NCBI RefSeq assembly: GCF_964253915.1
Contig: NZ_CAXUSG020000015.1
Span: 35,908-99,907, forward strand
Length of the DNA stretch: 64,000 bases
Direction of reading: 5' to 3'
DNA from: Metarhizobium sp964253915
GTDB lineage: Bacteria > Pseudomonadota > Alphaproteobacteria > Rhizobiales > Rhizobiaceae
Positions 41,777-50,907 of this stretch are shown in pieces; the first letter of the stretch is position 1; every line of letters begins with the position of its first letter. Made by a program: the position numbers and the translations under genes. The notes under the pieces were generated by a model. That model was given only the letters and a program-made list of their open reading frames with translations, was not told the origin of the DNA and did no database searches.

Positions 41777-41996
41777 TTTCCCCTTCTCCCCCGCGGGGAG
41801 AAGGTGGCCCGAAGGGTCGGATGAGGGGGCCGATATTCGGCAAGACCTTCACGCGTGGTACCCCCTCATCCCGCTGCCGCGACCTTCTCCCCGCGGGGGA
41901 GAAGGGGGTATGCCGCACCCTCTCCACCATCCTCAACGTCGAGCGAGGCAAGTCCCCTCTCCCCGCCTGCGGGGAGAGGGTTAGGGTGAGGGGCAA
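41777..41996. repeat. Rhizobial palindromic repeat, composite copy 8, inside the bet operon
   Basis: Three modules lie between betI and betC: cttctcccccgcggggagaa with the gtggcccgaagggtcggatg tail, the cccctcatcccgctgccgcg module with cttctccccgcgggggagaa, and a final cctctccccgcctgcgggga hairpin with ggttagggtgaggggc. Each can form a stable hairpin. A linker (gccgatattcggcaagacct) resembles those of copies 2 and 3. Confidence 0.85.
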
Positions 41997-42048
41997 CCCC
42001 ACTCACAAAAATAAAACTAAACCAATACAATAACCAGGGAACACCCCG

Positions 42049-43578
42049 TTGAGCCACAACAAGCCGAATATACTGATCGTCATGGTCGACCAGCTCAACG
42101 GAAAGTTCTTTCCCGACGGCCCGGCCGACTTCTTGCATGCGCCGCACATGAAGGCGCTGGCCGCCCGCTCGGCGCGCTTCCGCAACAACTACACCTCGTC
42201 GCCGCTCTGCGCGCCTGCCCGCGCCTCGTTCATGGCCGGCCAGCTGCCGAGCCGCACGCAGGTCTACGACAACGCCGCCGAATATGTCTCGTCGATCCCG
42301 ACCTATGCCCATCACCTGCGCCGCGCCGGCTATTACACCGCGCTGTCCGGCAAGATGCATTTCGTCGGCCCCGACCAGCTGCACGGCTTCGAGGAGCGGC
42401 TGACCACCGACATCTATCCCGCCGATTTCGGCTGGACGCCGGATTACCGCAAGCCCGGCGAGCGCATCGACTGGTGGTATCACAATCTCGGTTCCGTCAC
42501 CGGCGCCGGCGTCGCCGAGATCACCAACCAGATGGAATATGACGACGAAGTCGCCTTCCTCGCCAACCAGAAGCTGTACCACCTCTCCCGCGAAAACGAC
42601 GACCAGGGCCGCCGCCCCTGGTGCCTGACCGTCTCCTTCACCCATCCGCACGACCCCTATGTGGCGCGGCGGAAATACTGGGATCTCTACGAGGACTGCG
42701 AGCACCTGCTGCCCCAGGTGGGCATGCTGCCGGACGAGAAACAGGACCCGCATTCGTTACGCATCATCCATTCCTGCGACTACCAGAACGCCACGGTGAC
42801 CGAGAACGACATCCGCCGTTCGCGCCAGGCCTATTTCGCCAACATCTCCTATCTCGACGACAAGATCGGCGAGCTGGTCGACACGCTGACCCGGACGCGG
42901 ATGCTGGACAACACCTTCATCCTGTTTTGCTCCGACCACGGCGACATGCTGGGCGAGCGCGGATTGTGGTTCAAGATGAATTTCTTCGAGGGGTCGGCCC
43001 GCGTGCCGCTGATGATCGCCGGTCCCGGCATCGCGCCCGGCCTGCACACGGTGCCGACCTCCAACCTCGACGTGACGCCGACGCTGGCCGACCTCGCCGG
43101 CATTTCGCTGGACGAAGTCAAGCCGTGGACGGACGGCATGAGCCTGGTGCCGATGATGAACGGCGTGGTCCGCACCGAACCGGTGCTGATGGAATATGCC
43201 GCCGAGGCGTCCTACGCGCCGCTGGTCGGCATCCGCGAGGGCAAGTGGAAATACATCCACTGCGAACTCGACCCCGAGCAGCTGTTCGACCTCGACGCCG
43301 ATCCGCTGGAGGTGAGCAATCTCGCTGCCGATCCCGCCCATGCCGAAACGCTCGCGCATTTCCGCGCCAGGCGCGACGCCCGCTGGGACATGGCGCGTTT
43401 CGACGCCGCCGTGCGCGAAAGCCAGGCGCGGCGCTGGGTGGTCTACGAGGCGCTGAGGAACGGCGCCTATTACCCTTGGGACCACCAGCCGCTGGCGCGT
43501 GCCTCCGAGCGCTACATGCGCAACCATATGGATCTCAATATCCTTGAAGAATCAAAACGTTATCCGCGAGGAGAATAA
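42049..43578 (+). CDS. betC: Choline-sulfatase
   Basis: The 509-residue type I sulfatase has the C-x-P-x-R sequence CAPAR with Cys54, which must be converted to formylglycine. Metal site residues are in IVMVDQLNGK, HPHDPYVARR and FCSDHGDMLGERG. It hydrolyses choline-O-sulfate to choline and sulfate, feeding betB/betA. It starts with TTG at 42049 after AGGGA. The overlap of function with cysDN upstream of sulfite is in metabolism only. betB begins one nt after the stop, so translation is coupled. Confidence 0.97.
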   Translation: MSHNKPNILIVMVDQLNGKFFPDGPADFLHAPHMKALAARSARFRNNYTSSPLCAPARASFMAGQLPSRTQVYDNAAEYVSSIPTYAHHLRRAGYYTALSGKMHFVGPDQLHGFEERLTTDIYPADFGWTPDYRKPGERIDWWYHNLGSVTGAGVAEITNQMEYDDEVAFLANQKLYHLSRENDDQGRRPWCLTVSFTHPHDPYVARRKYWDLYEDCEHLLPQVGMLPDEKQDPHSLRIIHSCDYQNATVTENDIRRSRQAYFANISYLDDKIGELVDTLTRTRMLDNTFILFCSDHGDMLGERGLWFKMNFFEGSARVPLMIAGPGIAPGLHTVPTSNLDVTPTLADLAGISLDEVKPWTDGMSLVPMMNGVVRTEPVLMEYAAEASYAPLVGIREGKWKYIHCELDPEQLFDLDADPLEVSNLAADPAHAETLAHFRARRDARWDMARFDAAVRESQARRWVVYEALRNGAYYPWDHQPLARASERYMRNHMDLNILEESKRYPRGE

Positions 43579-43579
43579 G

Positions 43580-45043
43580 ATGAAAGCCCAACCCAGAGCC
43601 TCGCACTTCATCGACGGCGAATATGTCGAGGACGCCGAAGGCACCGTCTTCGAAAGCCTGTATCCGGCGACCGGCGAAGTCATCGCCCGCCTGCATGCGG
43701 CCACGCCCGCCATCATCGACAAGGCGATCGCCGCCGCCAAGCGCGCCCAGCCGGAATGGGCGGCGATGAGCCCGACGGCGCGCGGCCGCATCCTCAAGCG
43801 CGCCGCCGAGATCATGCGCGAGCGCAACCGCGAACTCTCGGAGCTTGAAACGCTGGACACCGGCAAGCCGATCCAGGAGACCATCGTCGCCGACCCGACG
43901 TCCGGCGCCGACAGTTTCGAGTTCTTCGGCGGCATCGCGGCGACGGCGCTGAACGGCGACTACATCCCGCTCGGCGGCGATTTTGCCTATACCAAGCGCG
44001 TGCCGCTCGGCATCTGCGTCGGCATCGGCGCCTGGAACTATCCGCAGCAGATCGCCTGCTGGAAGGGCGCGCCGGCCCTGATCGCCGGCAATGCGATGAT
44101 CTTCAAGCCCTCGGAAAACACCCCGCTCGGCGCCCTGAAGATCGCCGAGATCCTGATCGAGGCCGGGCTGCCGAAGGGGCTCTACAACGTCATCCAGGGC
44201 GATCGCGACACCGGGCCGCTGCTCGTCAACCACCCCGACGTCGCCAAGGTATCGCTGACCGGTTCGGTGCCGACCGGCCGCAAGGTGGCCGCCGCCGCCG
44301 CCGGCCAGCTGAAGCATGTCACCATGGAACTCGGCGGCAAGTCGCCGCTGATCGTCTTTGACGATGCCGACATCGATTCCGCCATCGGCGGCGCCATGCT
44401 CGGCAATTTTTACTCGACGGGACAGGTGTGCTCCAACGGCACGCGCGTCTTCGTACAGAAGAAAATCAAGCAGACCTTCCTCGAGCGGCTGAAGGCCCGC
44501 ACCGAGGCGATCCTCATCGGCGATCCGATGGACGAGGCGACGCAACTCGGACCGATGGTTTCCTGGGCGCAGCGCGAAAAGGTGCTTGCCTATATCGAGA
44601 AGGGCAAGGCCGAGGGCGCGACGCTGCTGACCGGCGGCGGCATTCCCAACAATGTCGCCGGCGAAGGGTATTACGTGCAGCCGACCGTCTTTGCCGACGT
44701 CACCGACACGATGACCATCGCCCGCGAGGAAATCTTCGGCCCCGTCATGTGCGTGCTCGATTTCGACGACGAGGCGGAGGTGATCGCCCGCGCCAACGCC
44801 ACCGAATTCGGCCTGTCCGGCGGCGTCTTCACCGCCGACATTTCCCGCGCCCACCGCGTCGTCGACCGGCTGGAAGCCGGCACGCTGTGGATCAACACCT
44901 ACAATCTCTGCCCGGTGGAGATCCCCTTCGGCGGCTCGAAACAATCCGGCTTCGGCCGCGAAAACTCCGCCGCCGCGCTCGATCACTACAGCGAGCTGAA
45001 GACGGTCTACGTCGCCACCGGGCCGGTTCAGGCGCCGTATTGA
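43580..45043 (+). CDS. betB: Betaine-aldehyde dehydrogenase
   Basis: The 487-residue aldehyde dehydrogenase has Asn153 (GAWNYPQQ), general base Glu250 (MELGGKSP) and nucleophile Cys284 (GQVCSNGTR), with the NAD-binding GSVPTGRKV. It oxidises betaine aldehyde to glycine betaine. GAGGAGAAT precedes ATG 43580; the frame is open further upstream through the betC end and is not needed. It follows betC directly, and is separated from betA by a repeat element. Confidence 0.97.
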   Translation: MKAQPRASHFIDGEYVEDAEGTVFESLYPATGEVIARLHAATPAIIDKAIAAAKRAQPEWAAMSPTARGRILKRAAEIMRERNRELSELETLDTGKPIQETIVADPTSGADSFEFFGGIAATALNGDYIPLGGDFAYTKRVPLGICVGIGAWNYPQQIACWKGAPALIAGNAMIFKPSENTPLGALKIAEILIEAGLPKGLYNVIQGDRDTGPLLVNHPDVAKVSLTGSVPTGRKVAAAAAGQLKHVTMELGGKSPLIVFDDADIDSAIGGAMLGNFYSTGQVCSNGTRVFVQKKIKQTFLERLKARTEAILIGDPMDEATQLGPMVSWAQREKVLAYIEKGKAEGATLLTGGGIPNNVAGEGYYVQPTVFADVTDTMTIAREEIFGPVMCVLDFDDEAEVIARANATEFGLSGGVFTADISRAHRVVDRLEAGTLWINTYNLCPVEIPFGGSKQSGFGRENSAAALDHYSELKTVYVATGPVQAPY

Positions 45044-45083
45044 GGTTTCGCGGCGCTTCCTTCGCGCCCTGAAAACCTCTCCG

Positions 45084-45160
45084 CCGTCATGGTCGGGCTT
45101 GACCCGACCATCCACAGCCGCCGGCGCGGTGGATCCTCGGCTCAAGGCCGAGGACGACGG
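45084..45160. repeat. Second-type repeat between betB and betA
   Basis: Two nested palindromes occur: ggtcgggcttgacccgacc and cctcggctcaaggccgagg, joined by ccgccggcgcggt and with matching ends (gtcatgg / gacgacg). This is a dispersed 'cgggcttgacccg' type unlike copies 1-8. It interrupts the bet operon in its non-coding part. Confidence 0.65.
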
Positions 45161-45223
45161 GGGAGCAAGACACACCGTGGCGTCAAGGATTCGATGCTTC
45201 ATCTGTCAGGAAAGAACAAGAAC

Positions 45224-46876
45224 ATGCAGAACGCAGATTTCGTCATCATCGGTTCGGGTTCGGCCGGTTCGGCCATGGCTTACCGCTTGTCGGAGGACGG
45301 CAAGCACTCGGTCATCGTGCTGGAGTTCGGCGGCTCGGATTTCGGGCCGTTCATCCAGATGCCGGCAGCCCTGGCCTGGCCGATGAGCATGAAGCGCTAC
45401 AATTGGGGCTATCTCTCGGAGCCTGAGCCCAACCTCAACAACCGCCGCATCACCGCGCCGCGCGGAAAGGTCATCGGCGGGTCGTCGTCGATCAACGGGC
45501 TGGTCTATGTCCGCGGCCACGCGGAAGATTTCAATCGCTGGGAAGAACTCGGCGCCAACGGCTGGGCCTATGCCGACGTGCTGCCCTACTTCAAGCGCAT
45601 GGAACACAGCCATGGCGGCGAGGAAGGATGGCGCGGCACAGACGGCCCGCTGCACGTGCAGCGCGGGCCGGTGACGAACCCGCTGTTCCACGCCTTCATC
45701 CAGGCCGGCAAGCAGGCCGGTTTCGAGACGACGGAGGATTACAACGGCTCGAAGCAGGAAGGTTTCGGGCTGATGGAACAGACGATCCACAACGGCCGGC
45801 GCTGGTCGGCCGCCAACGCCTATCTCCGCCCGGCGATGAAGCGGCCGAATGTCCAGCTCATCCACTGCTTCGCCCGGAAAATCGTCATCGAGAACGGCCG
45901 TGCCGTCGGCGTCGAGATCGAGCGCGGCGGCAAGGTCGAGGTGGTGAAGGCCAACCGCGAGGTGATCGTCTCGGCCTCCTCGTTCAACTCGCCGAAACTG
46001 CTGATGCTGTCAGGCATCGGCCCGGCGCAGCACCTGAAGGACATGGGCATCGAGGTGAAGGCCAACCGGCCGGGTGTCGGCGCCAATCTCCAGGACCACA
46101 TGGAATTCTATTTCCAGCAGGTCTCGACCAAGCCGGTATCGCTTTATTCCTGGCTGCCGTGGTTCTGGCAGGGGGTCGCGGGGGCGCAGTGGCTGCTGTC
46201 CAAGGGCGGGCTGGGCGCCTCAAACCAGTTCGAGGCCTGTGCCTTCCTGCGTTCGGCGCCGGGCCTGAAACAGCCCGACATCCAATACCACTTCCTGCCG
46301 GTGGCCATCAGCTATGACGGCAAGGCGGCGGCGAAGAGCCATGGTTTCCAGGTGCATGTCGGCTATAACCTGTCGAAATCGCGCGGCAGCGTCACGCTGC
46401 GCTCGGCCGACCCGAAGGCCGATCCCGTCATTCGCTTCAACTATATGAGCCATCCGGAAGACTGGGAAAAATTCCGCCATTGCGTGCGCCTGACCCGCGA
46501 CATCTTCGGCCAGAAGGCGTTCGACGATTATCGCGGGCCGGAAATCCAGCCGGGCGAAGCGGTCAGGACCGACGAGCAGATCGACGCCTTCCTGCGCGAA
46601 CATCTGGAAAGCGCCTACCACCCCTGCGGCACCTGCCGCATGGGCGCGAAGGACGACCCGATGGCCGTGGTCGACCCGGAATGCCGCGTCATCGGCGTCG
46701 ATGGCTTGCGTGTCGCCGACTCCTCGATCTTCCCGCATGTCACCTACGGCAACCTCAACGGCCCATCGATCATGACCGGCGAAAAGGCCTCCGATCATAT
46801 CCTCGGCAGGCAGCCCCTGCCCCGCTCCAACCAGGAGCCGTGGAGCAATCCGCGGGCGGAGACCAGCGACCGGTGA
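45224..46876 (+). CDS. betA: Choline dehydrogenase
   Basis: The 550-residue GMC oxidoreductase has the N-terminal FAD motif FVIIGSGSAGSAMAYRLSE, the GMC signatures RGKVIGGSSSINGLVYVRGH and VIVSASSFNSPKLLMLSGIGP, and the active-site segment YHPCGTCRMG near 465. It oxidises choline to betaine aldehyde and, in part, on to betaine; it acts at the membrane with the respiratory chain. AGGAAAG lies before ATG 45224. It closes the operon, followed by a strong terminator. Confidence 0.97.
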   Translation: MQNADFVIIGSGSAGSAMAYRLSEDGKHSVIVLEFGGSDFGPFIQMPAALAWPMSMKRYNWGYLSEPEPNLNNRRITAPRGKVIGGSSSINGLVYVRGHAEDFNRWEELGANGWAYADVLPYFKRMEHSHGGEEGWRGTDGPLHVQRGPVTNPLFHAFIQAGKQAGFETTEDYNGSKQEGFGLMEQTIHNGRRWSAANAYLRPAMKRPNVQLIHCFARKIVIENGRAVGVEIERGGKVEVVKANREVIVSASSFNSPKLLMLSGIGPAQHLKDMGIEVKANRPGVGANLQDHMEFYFQQVSTKPVSLYSWLPWFWQGVAGAQWLLSKGGLGASNQFEACAFLRSAPGLKQPDIQYHFLPVAISYDGKAAAKSHGFQVHVGYNLSKSRGSVTLRSADPKADPVIRFNYMSHPEDWEKFRHCVRLTRDIFGQKAFDDYRGPEIQPGEAVRTDEQIDAFLREHLESAYHPCGTCRMGAKDDPMAVVDPECRVIGVDGLRVADSSIFPHVTYGNLNGPSIMTGEKASDHILGRQPLPRSNQEPWSNPRAETSDR

Positions 46877-46949
46877 AGCCGGTGAACGGTTGGCTATCAA
46901 GGACCGTCGCACGATGATCACGCCAAGCTGAAATACAATGCCCAAATAA

Positions 46950-46983
46950 AAAACCCGCCGGGACTGCCGGCGGGTTTTCTTTT
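46950..46983. terminator. Bidirectional Rho-independent terminator
   Basis: CCCGCCGG and CCGGCGGG form an 8-bp core stem, extended by AAAA / TTTT on the sides. It lies between betA and the convergent RTX gene and ends in TTTTCTTTT on the plus strand. Confidence 0.9.
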
Positions 46984-47024
46984 CCGTCCGGGCCTTTCGG
47001 CCCGATCCGGGATACGTAATGCGA

Positions 47025-50000
47025 TTACGACAAGATGAAGTCGTCAGCCGCCAGTGTCACATTGCCGGTGATCTTGATCACCAGCGAGACGTCGCTGTCG
47101 CCCAATACGGTTGTGTCTGCGACGACATAGGTGTTGCCATCCGCCTGGTACCAGGTCACCTGACCGAAGCTCGGATTGCTGTTCTGGCCGCCAAAGGCTA
47201 AATCCTGCTTACCGGTGTCACGCCAAACACCCCAATCCCACCAGCTTTCCTTGGCGTCGATGGCACTGAGGTCGATCTTGTCACCCTTGTTCCAGTCCCT
47301 GATGACATCAGTTTCGGACACCGTGCTGTCGCCAGCCTTGAAGTAGAAGACGTCGTTACCCAGGCCGCCGTAAAGATCGTCCTGGCCGGATTCGCCCTGA
47401 AGGTGATCATTTCCTGAGCCGCCGTAGAGCTTATCGTTACCGGAGCCACCGAAAAGCGTATCGTTGCCGGAGCCGCCGAAGAGCTTGTCGTCATTGCCGT
47501 AGCCATACAGGACATCCTTGCCCGCACCGCCGTAAATTGTGTTTTTCCCACCATTTCCTTCGACGATATTGTCGGCCGAGGATCCCTGGCCATCGTTGTC
47601 GTTCGGATCCGGATTGTCGGACGGGTCGTCGGTGATCGCGACTGCGAACTTCACTACGTTCGACTTCGCCGAAGCGCTGTCGATGCCCGTCACTGTGACA
47701 TCGAGCACCTTATCGTCTGCCGGAAGCTTTTCGAAATCGACATTGGCATTGAGTGTCAGGATGCCGTCCTTGTTGATCGTAAAATATTTCGCGTCAGTAC
47801 CGCCCAGCTCATACTTGATCGTATCTCCGGCATCCTTGTCGGTCACATTGATGTCGGCGATCGGCGTGGCGACATTGTTCTCGGTCACGCTTTTCACCAC
47901 GTCGCCGCTGACGCTAATCACCGGTGCGTCGTTGACGGCCGTGACGTTGAAGGTCACCGTGTGCGTGCCGGTTTCGGTGTTGCTGTTGCCGTCTGCCGAC
48001 GACCCGCTGTCCTTCAGGCTGAAGGTGAAGCTGGAATAGGCCGTGCCGTTGGCGTCGGCGACGGGTGTATACTTCAGCTTGCCGATGTCTGCGAAAGCGA
48101 TCTCCTCACCTTCGGTCACAACCGCGCCGTCGAGCGTCAGCGCACCCAACGCCGGCAGGGAACGGATGATGACGGCTGCCAGTTCATGGGCCGGAGCATC
48201 GACATCCGTGAGCGGGAAATCGGAGGCCACGAAGGTGTGGCTGCCGTCCTCGAGGATGGTAACGGTCTTGTTCGCACCGGTCGGCGCATCATCGAGAGCC
48301 GCTACGTTGAAGGTGAAGGTGTTGGAAGAAGCAGCCGTATCCTGGCCGCCATTGTCCGTACCGCCGTTGTCCTGCACCTTGAAGTCGAAACTCGCATAAG
48401 CGGAGCCATTGGCGTTGGCAGCCGGGGTGAAGACGAGCTTACCGGCGACGATGTCCTCTGCGGAGATGCTGGCGCCCTCTGCGATAGGATCACCGTCAAG
48501 TGTCAGCGTGCCAGCTGCAGGCAGCGAGCCGATGATCACGGCCTTGAGAGCGTTGGAAACGGCATCCGAAGGGTCCGAAAAACCAAAGTCGCCGGTCTTG
48601 AACGTATAGGCCTGGTCTTCCTTGATGTCCGCCGTGGCGTCCGTGCCCGTCGGCGCATCGTTGACCGGAGTCACGTTGAAGGTGATGGTGTTCGCCGCAG
48701 CCGCAGTGTTCGCACCGCCATTGTCCGTACCGCCGTTGTCCTGCACCTTGAAGGAGAACGAGGCGTAATCGCTACCGTTGCCATTGGCAGCCGGCGTAAA
48801 GACGAGCTTGCCGAGATTGGCAGCAGCAATCGTCGTATCGGCAGTGATGACGGTTTCGCCGAGCTTAATGGAGCCGGCGCCGGAGACCGAGGTGATGACG
48901 ATGCCGGCAAGGGTGCCGCCGTCGATGTCCGAGAAGCCGAAATCTGCAGCAGAAAGCGTATAGCTGCCGTCTTCAAGAACAGCGATCGCCTTGTCGGCGC
49001 CGGTCGGGGCATCGTTGATGCCGGTGACGGTGATCTCAGCCGTGCTGGCTACGGTACCGCCGTCGCCGTCCGTGACGGTGAAGGAGACGGTAACCTTGTC
49101 GGTCGCGTCGGCCGCCAGCGTCTTGAAATCGTCGCCCGGCGTAAAATCAAGCTTGCCGTCAGCGGTGATCGTGGCAGTACCGGTACGCTTGCCGTCGGAA
49201 GTGACGGAGAAGGCGCCGGCCGTGCTTACCGTGAACACCGTCGCATCGTCGACATCGCTGACATTGGAGAGGATATTGACAGCTGTCAGCGCAACACCCT
49301 GTTTGGTTTCGACAGTGACGGCGCCGGAAACGGTCGGGTCCTCGTTGACGCCGTCGATAGCGACGGAGATCGTGTGCTTCGTGCCGTCCGTGGCGGTCAC
49401 AGTGATGCTGTCGCTGCTGGTCTGTTCGTTGTTCAGCGACAGCAGCGCCTTCTTGCCGGCTTCGCTGAGAACATAGGTCCAGCTGCCGTTGGCATCGGTC
49501 GAGGAGAAGCTGAACGTTCCGTACTTGCCGGCAATGTCGCCATCCTTGGTCGAGAAGGTCGAGGCGCCGTCGGTGTCGGTGACGGTAACAGCTCCCTTGA
49601 CCGGGTCCGCAGCGTTCGCCTTGATCGTTACCGCAGCGCTGTCGACGAAAGTCGCCGGGACGTTGACAGGACCGCCGCCGCCACCACCGCCGCCGCCGCC
49701 CGTACCGGGTTCCAGGCCACCGCTGGTCAGCATGCGCTGGATCAGGGCGTCGACTTCTTCGCCCGTCGCGCCCTTCGCCGCATTGATGGCAGCGATAAAG
49801 TCTTTGGCGAGCGCGATATTGCTCGCACCTGCATAGGCGCTTTGCTCGGCGGGAAGATCGAGATGGGTGGTGAAGAGATTGGCCGCAGCGATCTTGGCTT
49901 CGATCGTTGCCTTGTCGGCATTCTGCGCGCCATCGAGAATGGCGATGGCAATGTTGTTGATGCTCAGGGCGCCCGTCGCCAGCTTCTCAGCCCAAAAGCT

Positions 50001-50228
50001 GATGCCAGCGGGCTCACCGTCGCGGCCGAACAGCGACTGATAGATCGAGTTGATGATCTGGGTATCGCTCATGCCGGTAAAGCGATCGAGATATTCCTTT
50101 TCGCCGGCGAGGTTGTTGATGCCGGACAGGTCCGCACCATTGTTCGTCACGCCATTGAAAAAAGCGAGACCTGCAGGATCAGCCGGCCTGCCGAACAGTG
50201 CCAGATAGATACCTTGGATAGTCGCCAT
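47025..50228 (-). CDS. Large secreted RTX/VCBS protein with DUF4214 head
   Basis: The 1067-residue protein has no Sec signal. Residues 1-165 hold two DUF4214 motifs (LALFGRPADPAGLAFF and QSLFGRDGEPAGISFW), then a polyglycine linker (177-186). VCBS-like domains occupy about 190-405. Three tandem Ig-like repeats run 406-523, 524-644 and 645-763, then a cadherin-like unit (766-866). Glycine-rich RTX nonapeptides (GGxGxDxLx) span 890-960, followed by a C-terminal segment ending DDFILS. This is a calcium-binding type I-secreted adhesin or surface protein. No type I exporter genes are in the window. DUF4214 may tie it to the cell surface. Confidence 0.93.
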   Translation of the reverse strand: MATIQGIYLALFGRPADPAGLAFFNGVTNNGADLSGINNLAGEKEYLDRFTGMSDTQIINSIYQSLFGRDGEPAGISFWAEKLATGALSINNIAIAILDGAQNADKATIEAKIAAANLFTTHLDLPAEQSAYAGASNIALAKDFIAAINAAKGATGEEVDALIQRMLTSGGLEPGTGGGGGGGGGGPVNVPATFVDSAAVTIKANAADPVKGAVTVTDTDGASTFSTKDGDIAGKYGTFSFSSTDANGSWTYVLSEAGKKALLSLNNEQTSSDSITVTATDGTKHTISVAIDGVNEDPTVSGAVTVETKQGVALTAVNILSNVSDVDDATVFTVSTAGAFSVTSDGKRTGTATITADGKLDFTPGDDFKTLAADATDKVTVSFTVTDGDGGTVASTAEITVTGINDAPTGADKAIAVLEDGSYTLSAADFGFSDIDGGTLAGIVITSVSGAGSIKLGETVITADTTIAAANLGKLVFTPAANGNGSDYASFSFKVQDNGGTDNGGANTAAAANTITFNVTPVNDAPTGTDATADIKEDQAYTFKTGDFGFSDPSDAVSNALKAVIIGSLPAAGTLTLDGDPIAEGASISAEDIVAGKLVFTPAANANGSAYASFDFKVQDNGGTDNGGQDTAASSNTFTFNVAALDDAPTGANKTVTILEDGSHTFVASDFPLTDVDAPAHELAAVIIRSLPALGALTLDGAVVTEGEEIAFADIGKLKYTPVADANGTAYSSFTFSLKDSGSSADGNSNTETGTHTVTFNVTAVNDAPVISVSGDVVKSVTENNVATPIADINVTDKDAGDTIKYELGGTDAKYFTINKDGILTLNANVDFEKLPADDKVLDVTVTGIDSASAKSNVVKFAVAITDDPSDNPDPNDNDGQGSSADNIVEGNGGKNTIYGGAGKDVLYGYGNDDKLFGGSGNDTLFGGSGNDKLYGGSGNDHLQGESGQDDLYGGLGNDVFYFKAGDSTVSETDVIRDWNKGDKIDLSAIDAKESWWDWGVWRDTGKQDLAFGGQNSNPSFGQVTWYQADGNTYVVADTTVLGDSDVSLVIKITGNVTLAADDFILS
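47940..49013 (-). repeat. Tandem Ig-like repeat units within the RTX gene
   Basis: Three units of about 120 codons encode EDG...TLSAADFGFSD-like, GKLVFTPAAN- and SFxFKVQDNGG-type segments. The nucleotide string ttgtccgtaccgccgttgtc starts at 48352 and 48721, 369 nt apart, which indicates recent duplication of two units. The third unit (47940-48293) has diverged more. Confidence 0.85.
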
Positions 50229-50907
50229 AAATGCACTCCCTCTACGAATCCCGCCTCAGTGCGGGTTGTGAGGGCTCTCTATCGGAAGCCAACCTGGTTA
50301 ATCAATCGTAAATTTAAGAATTAGTTAATTCCAGAATAGGAATACCAAATCAATTTTTCACCAACCGGAGCAAATAACCATCATACACATAGATATTAGA
50401 ATTTTCGAATTTAAAAATATGAAATTATACTTTGAATATATTTATGGCAATCTTATTGTGCCGCATGACTATGTGAAATTTATTGAACAGGCAAGCGAAG
50501 TTACAGACTTCCCCAAAAAAGGTCTAAGCTTAAAAAACTGAAACCGTTGGCATAGAAGACCGCATCGGTGATCTGCCCTGCCGGTTCGGGTGATCTCGCC
50601 CGCATGCGTGTCACCGATAACCGCCTCACCCGGATTCGCGACGAACTGATAGTCAAATAACCGCACCGAAGGCTGCCGAGGGGCGGATATCGATCCTCAT
50701 CGGATTTTTCCACCCATCTCCGTTGACAGTTAATCTACAAATCTAGTAGACATACGCGCATTGACGGCAGGCCTCATGGTTTTCTGCCGCGATTGCTGTT
50801 CGGAGAGATATTTGCTCCTGCGGCCTTCGTTTCGAAATCCGTTTTTCTGTCTTGCTGCAGCGCAAACTGCGATACTCCGGGCAAGATCGAACCCGGATAT
50901 CCTCCCG
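50229..50907. other. 679-bp intergenic region between RTX gene and cysH
   Basis: The first 300 bp are AT-rich and carry no convincing ORF; this is presumably the RTX promoter region. From about 50560 to 50690 the composition is coding-like, with a short reading frame ending in a TAA at 50657-50659, but it lacks a Shine-Dalgarno and a recognisable family, so it may be a gene remnant. The last 185 bp hold the candidate cysH promoter and leader. Confidence 0.45.
50723..50752 (+). promoter_or_regulatory. Candidate cysH promoter
   Basis: TTGACA (50723-50728) is followed after 18 nt by TAGACA (50747-50752). Adjacent CTACAAATCTAGTAG has internal symmetry and might bind a regulator. It stands about 150 nt before the cysH ATG. 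The assignment rests on motif and position only. Confidence 0.4.

Noticed and set aside
47961..50324. Plus-strand ORF of 787 codons opposite the RTX gene
   Set aside because: It is antisense to strongly patterned repeats; no start signal or family.
50776..50907. Cys-rich reading frame upstream of cysH (FCRDCCSER) as a possible cysteine leader peptide
   Set aside because: The frame has no stop codon before cysH and runs straight into it, so it would be an N-terminal extension rather than a separate leader peptide.
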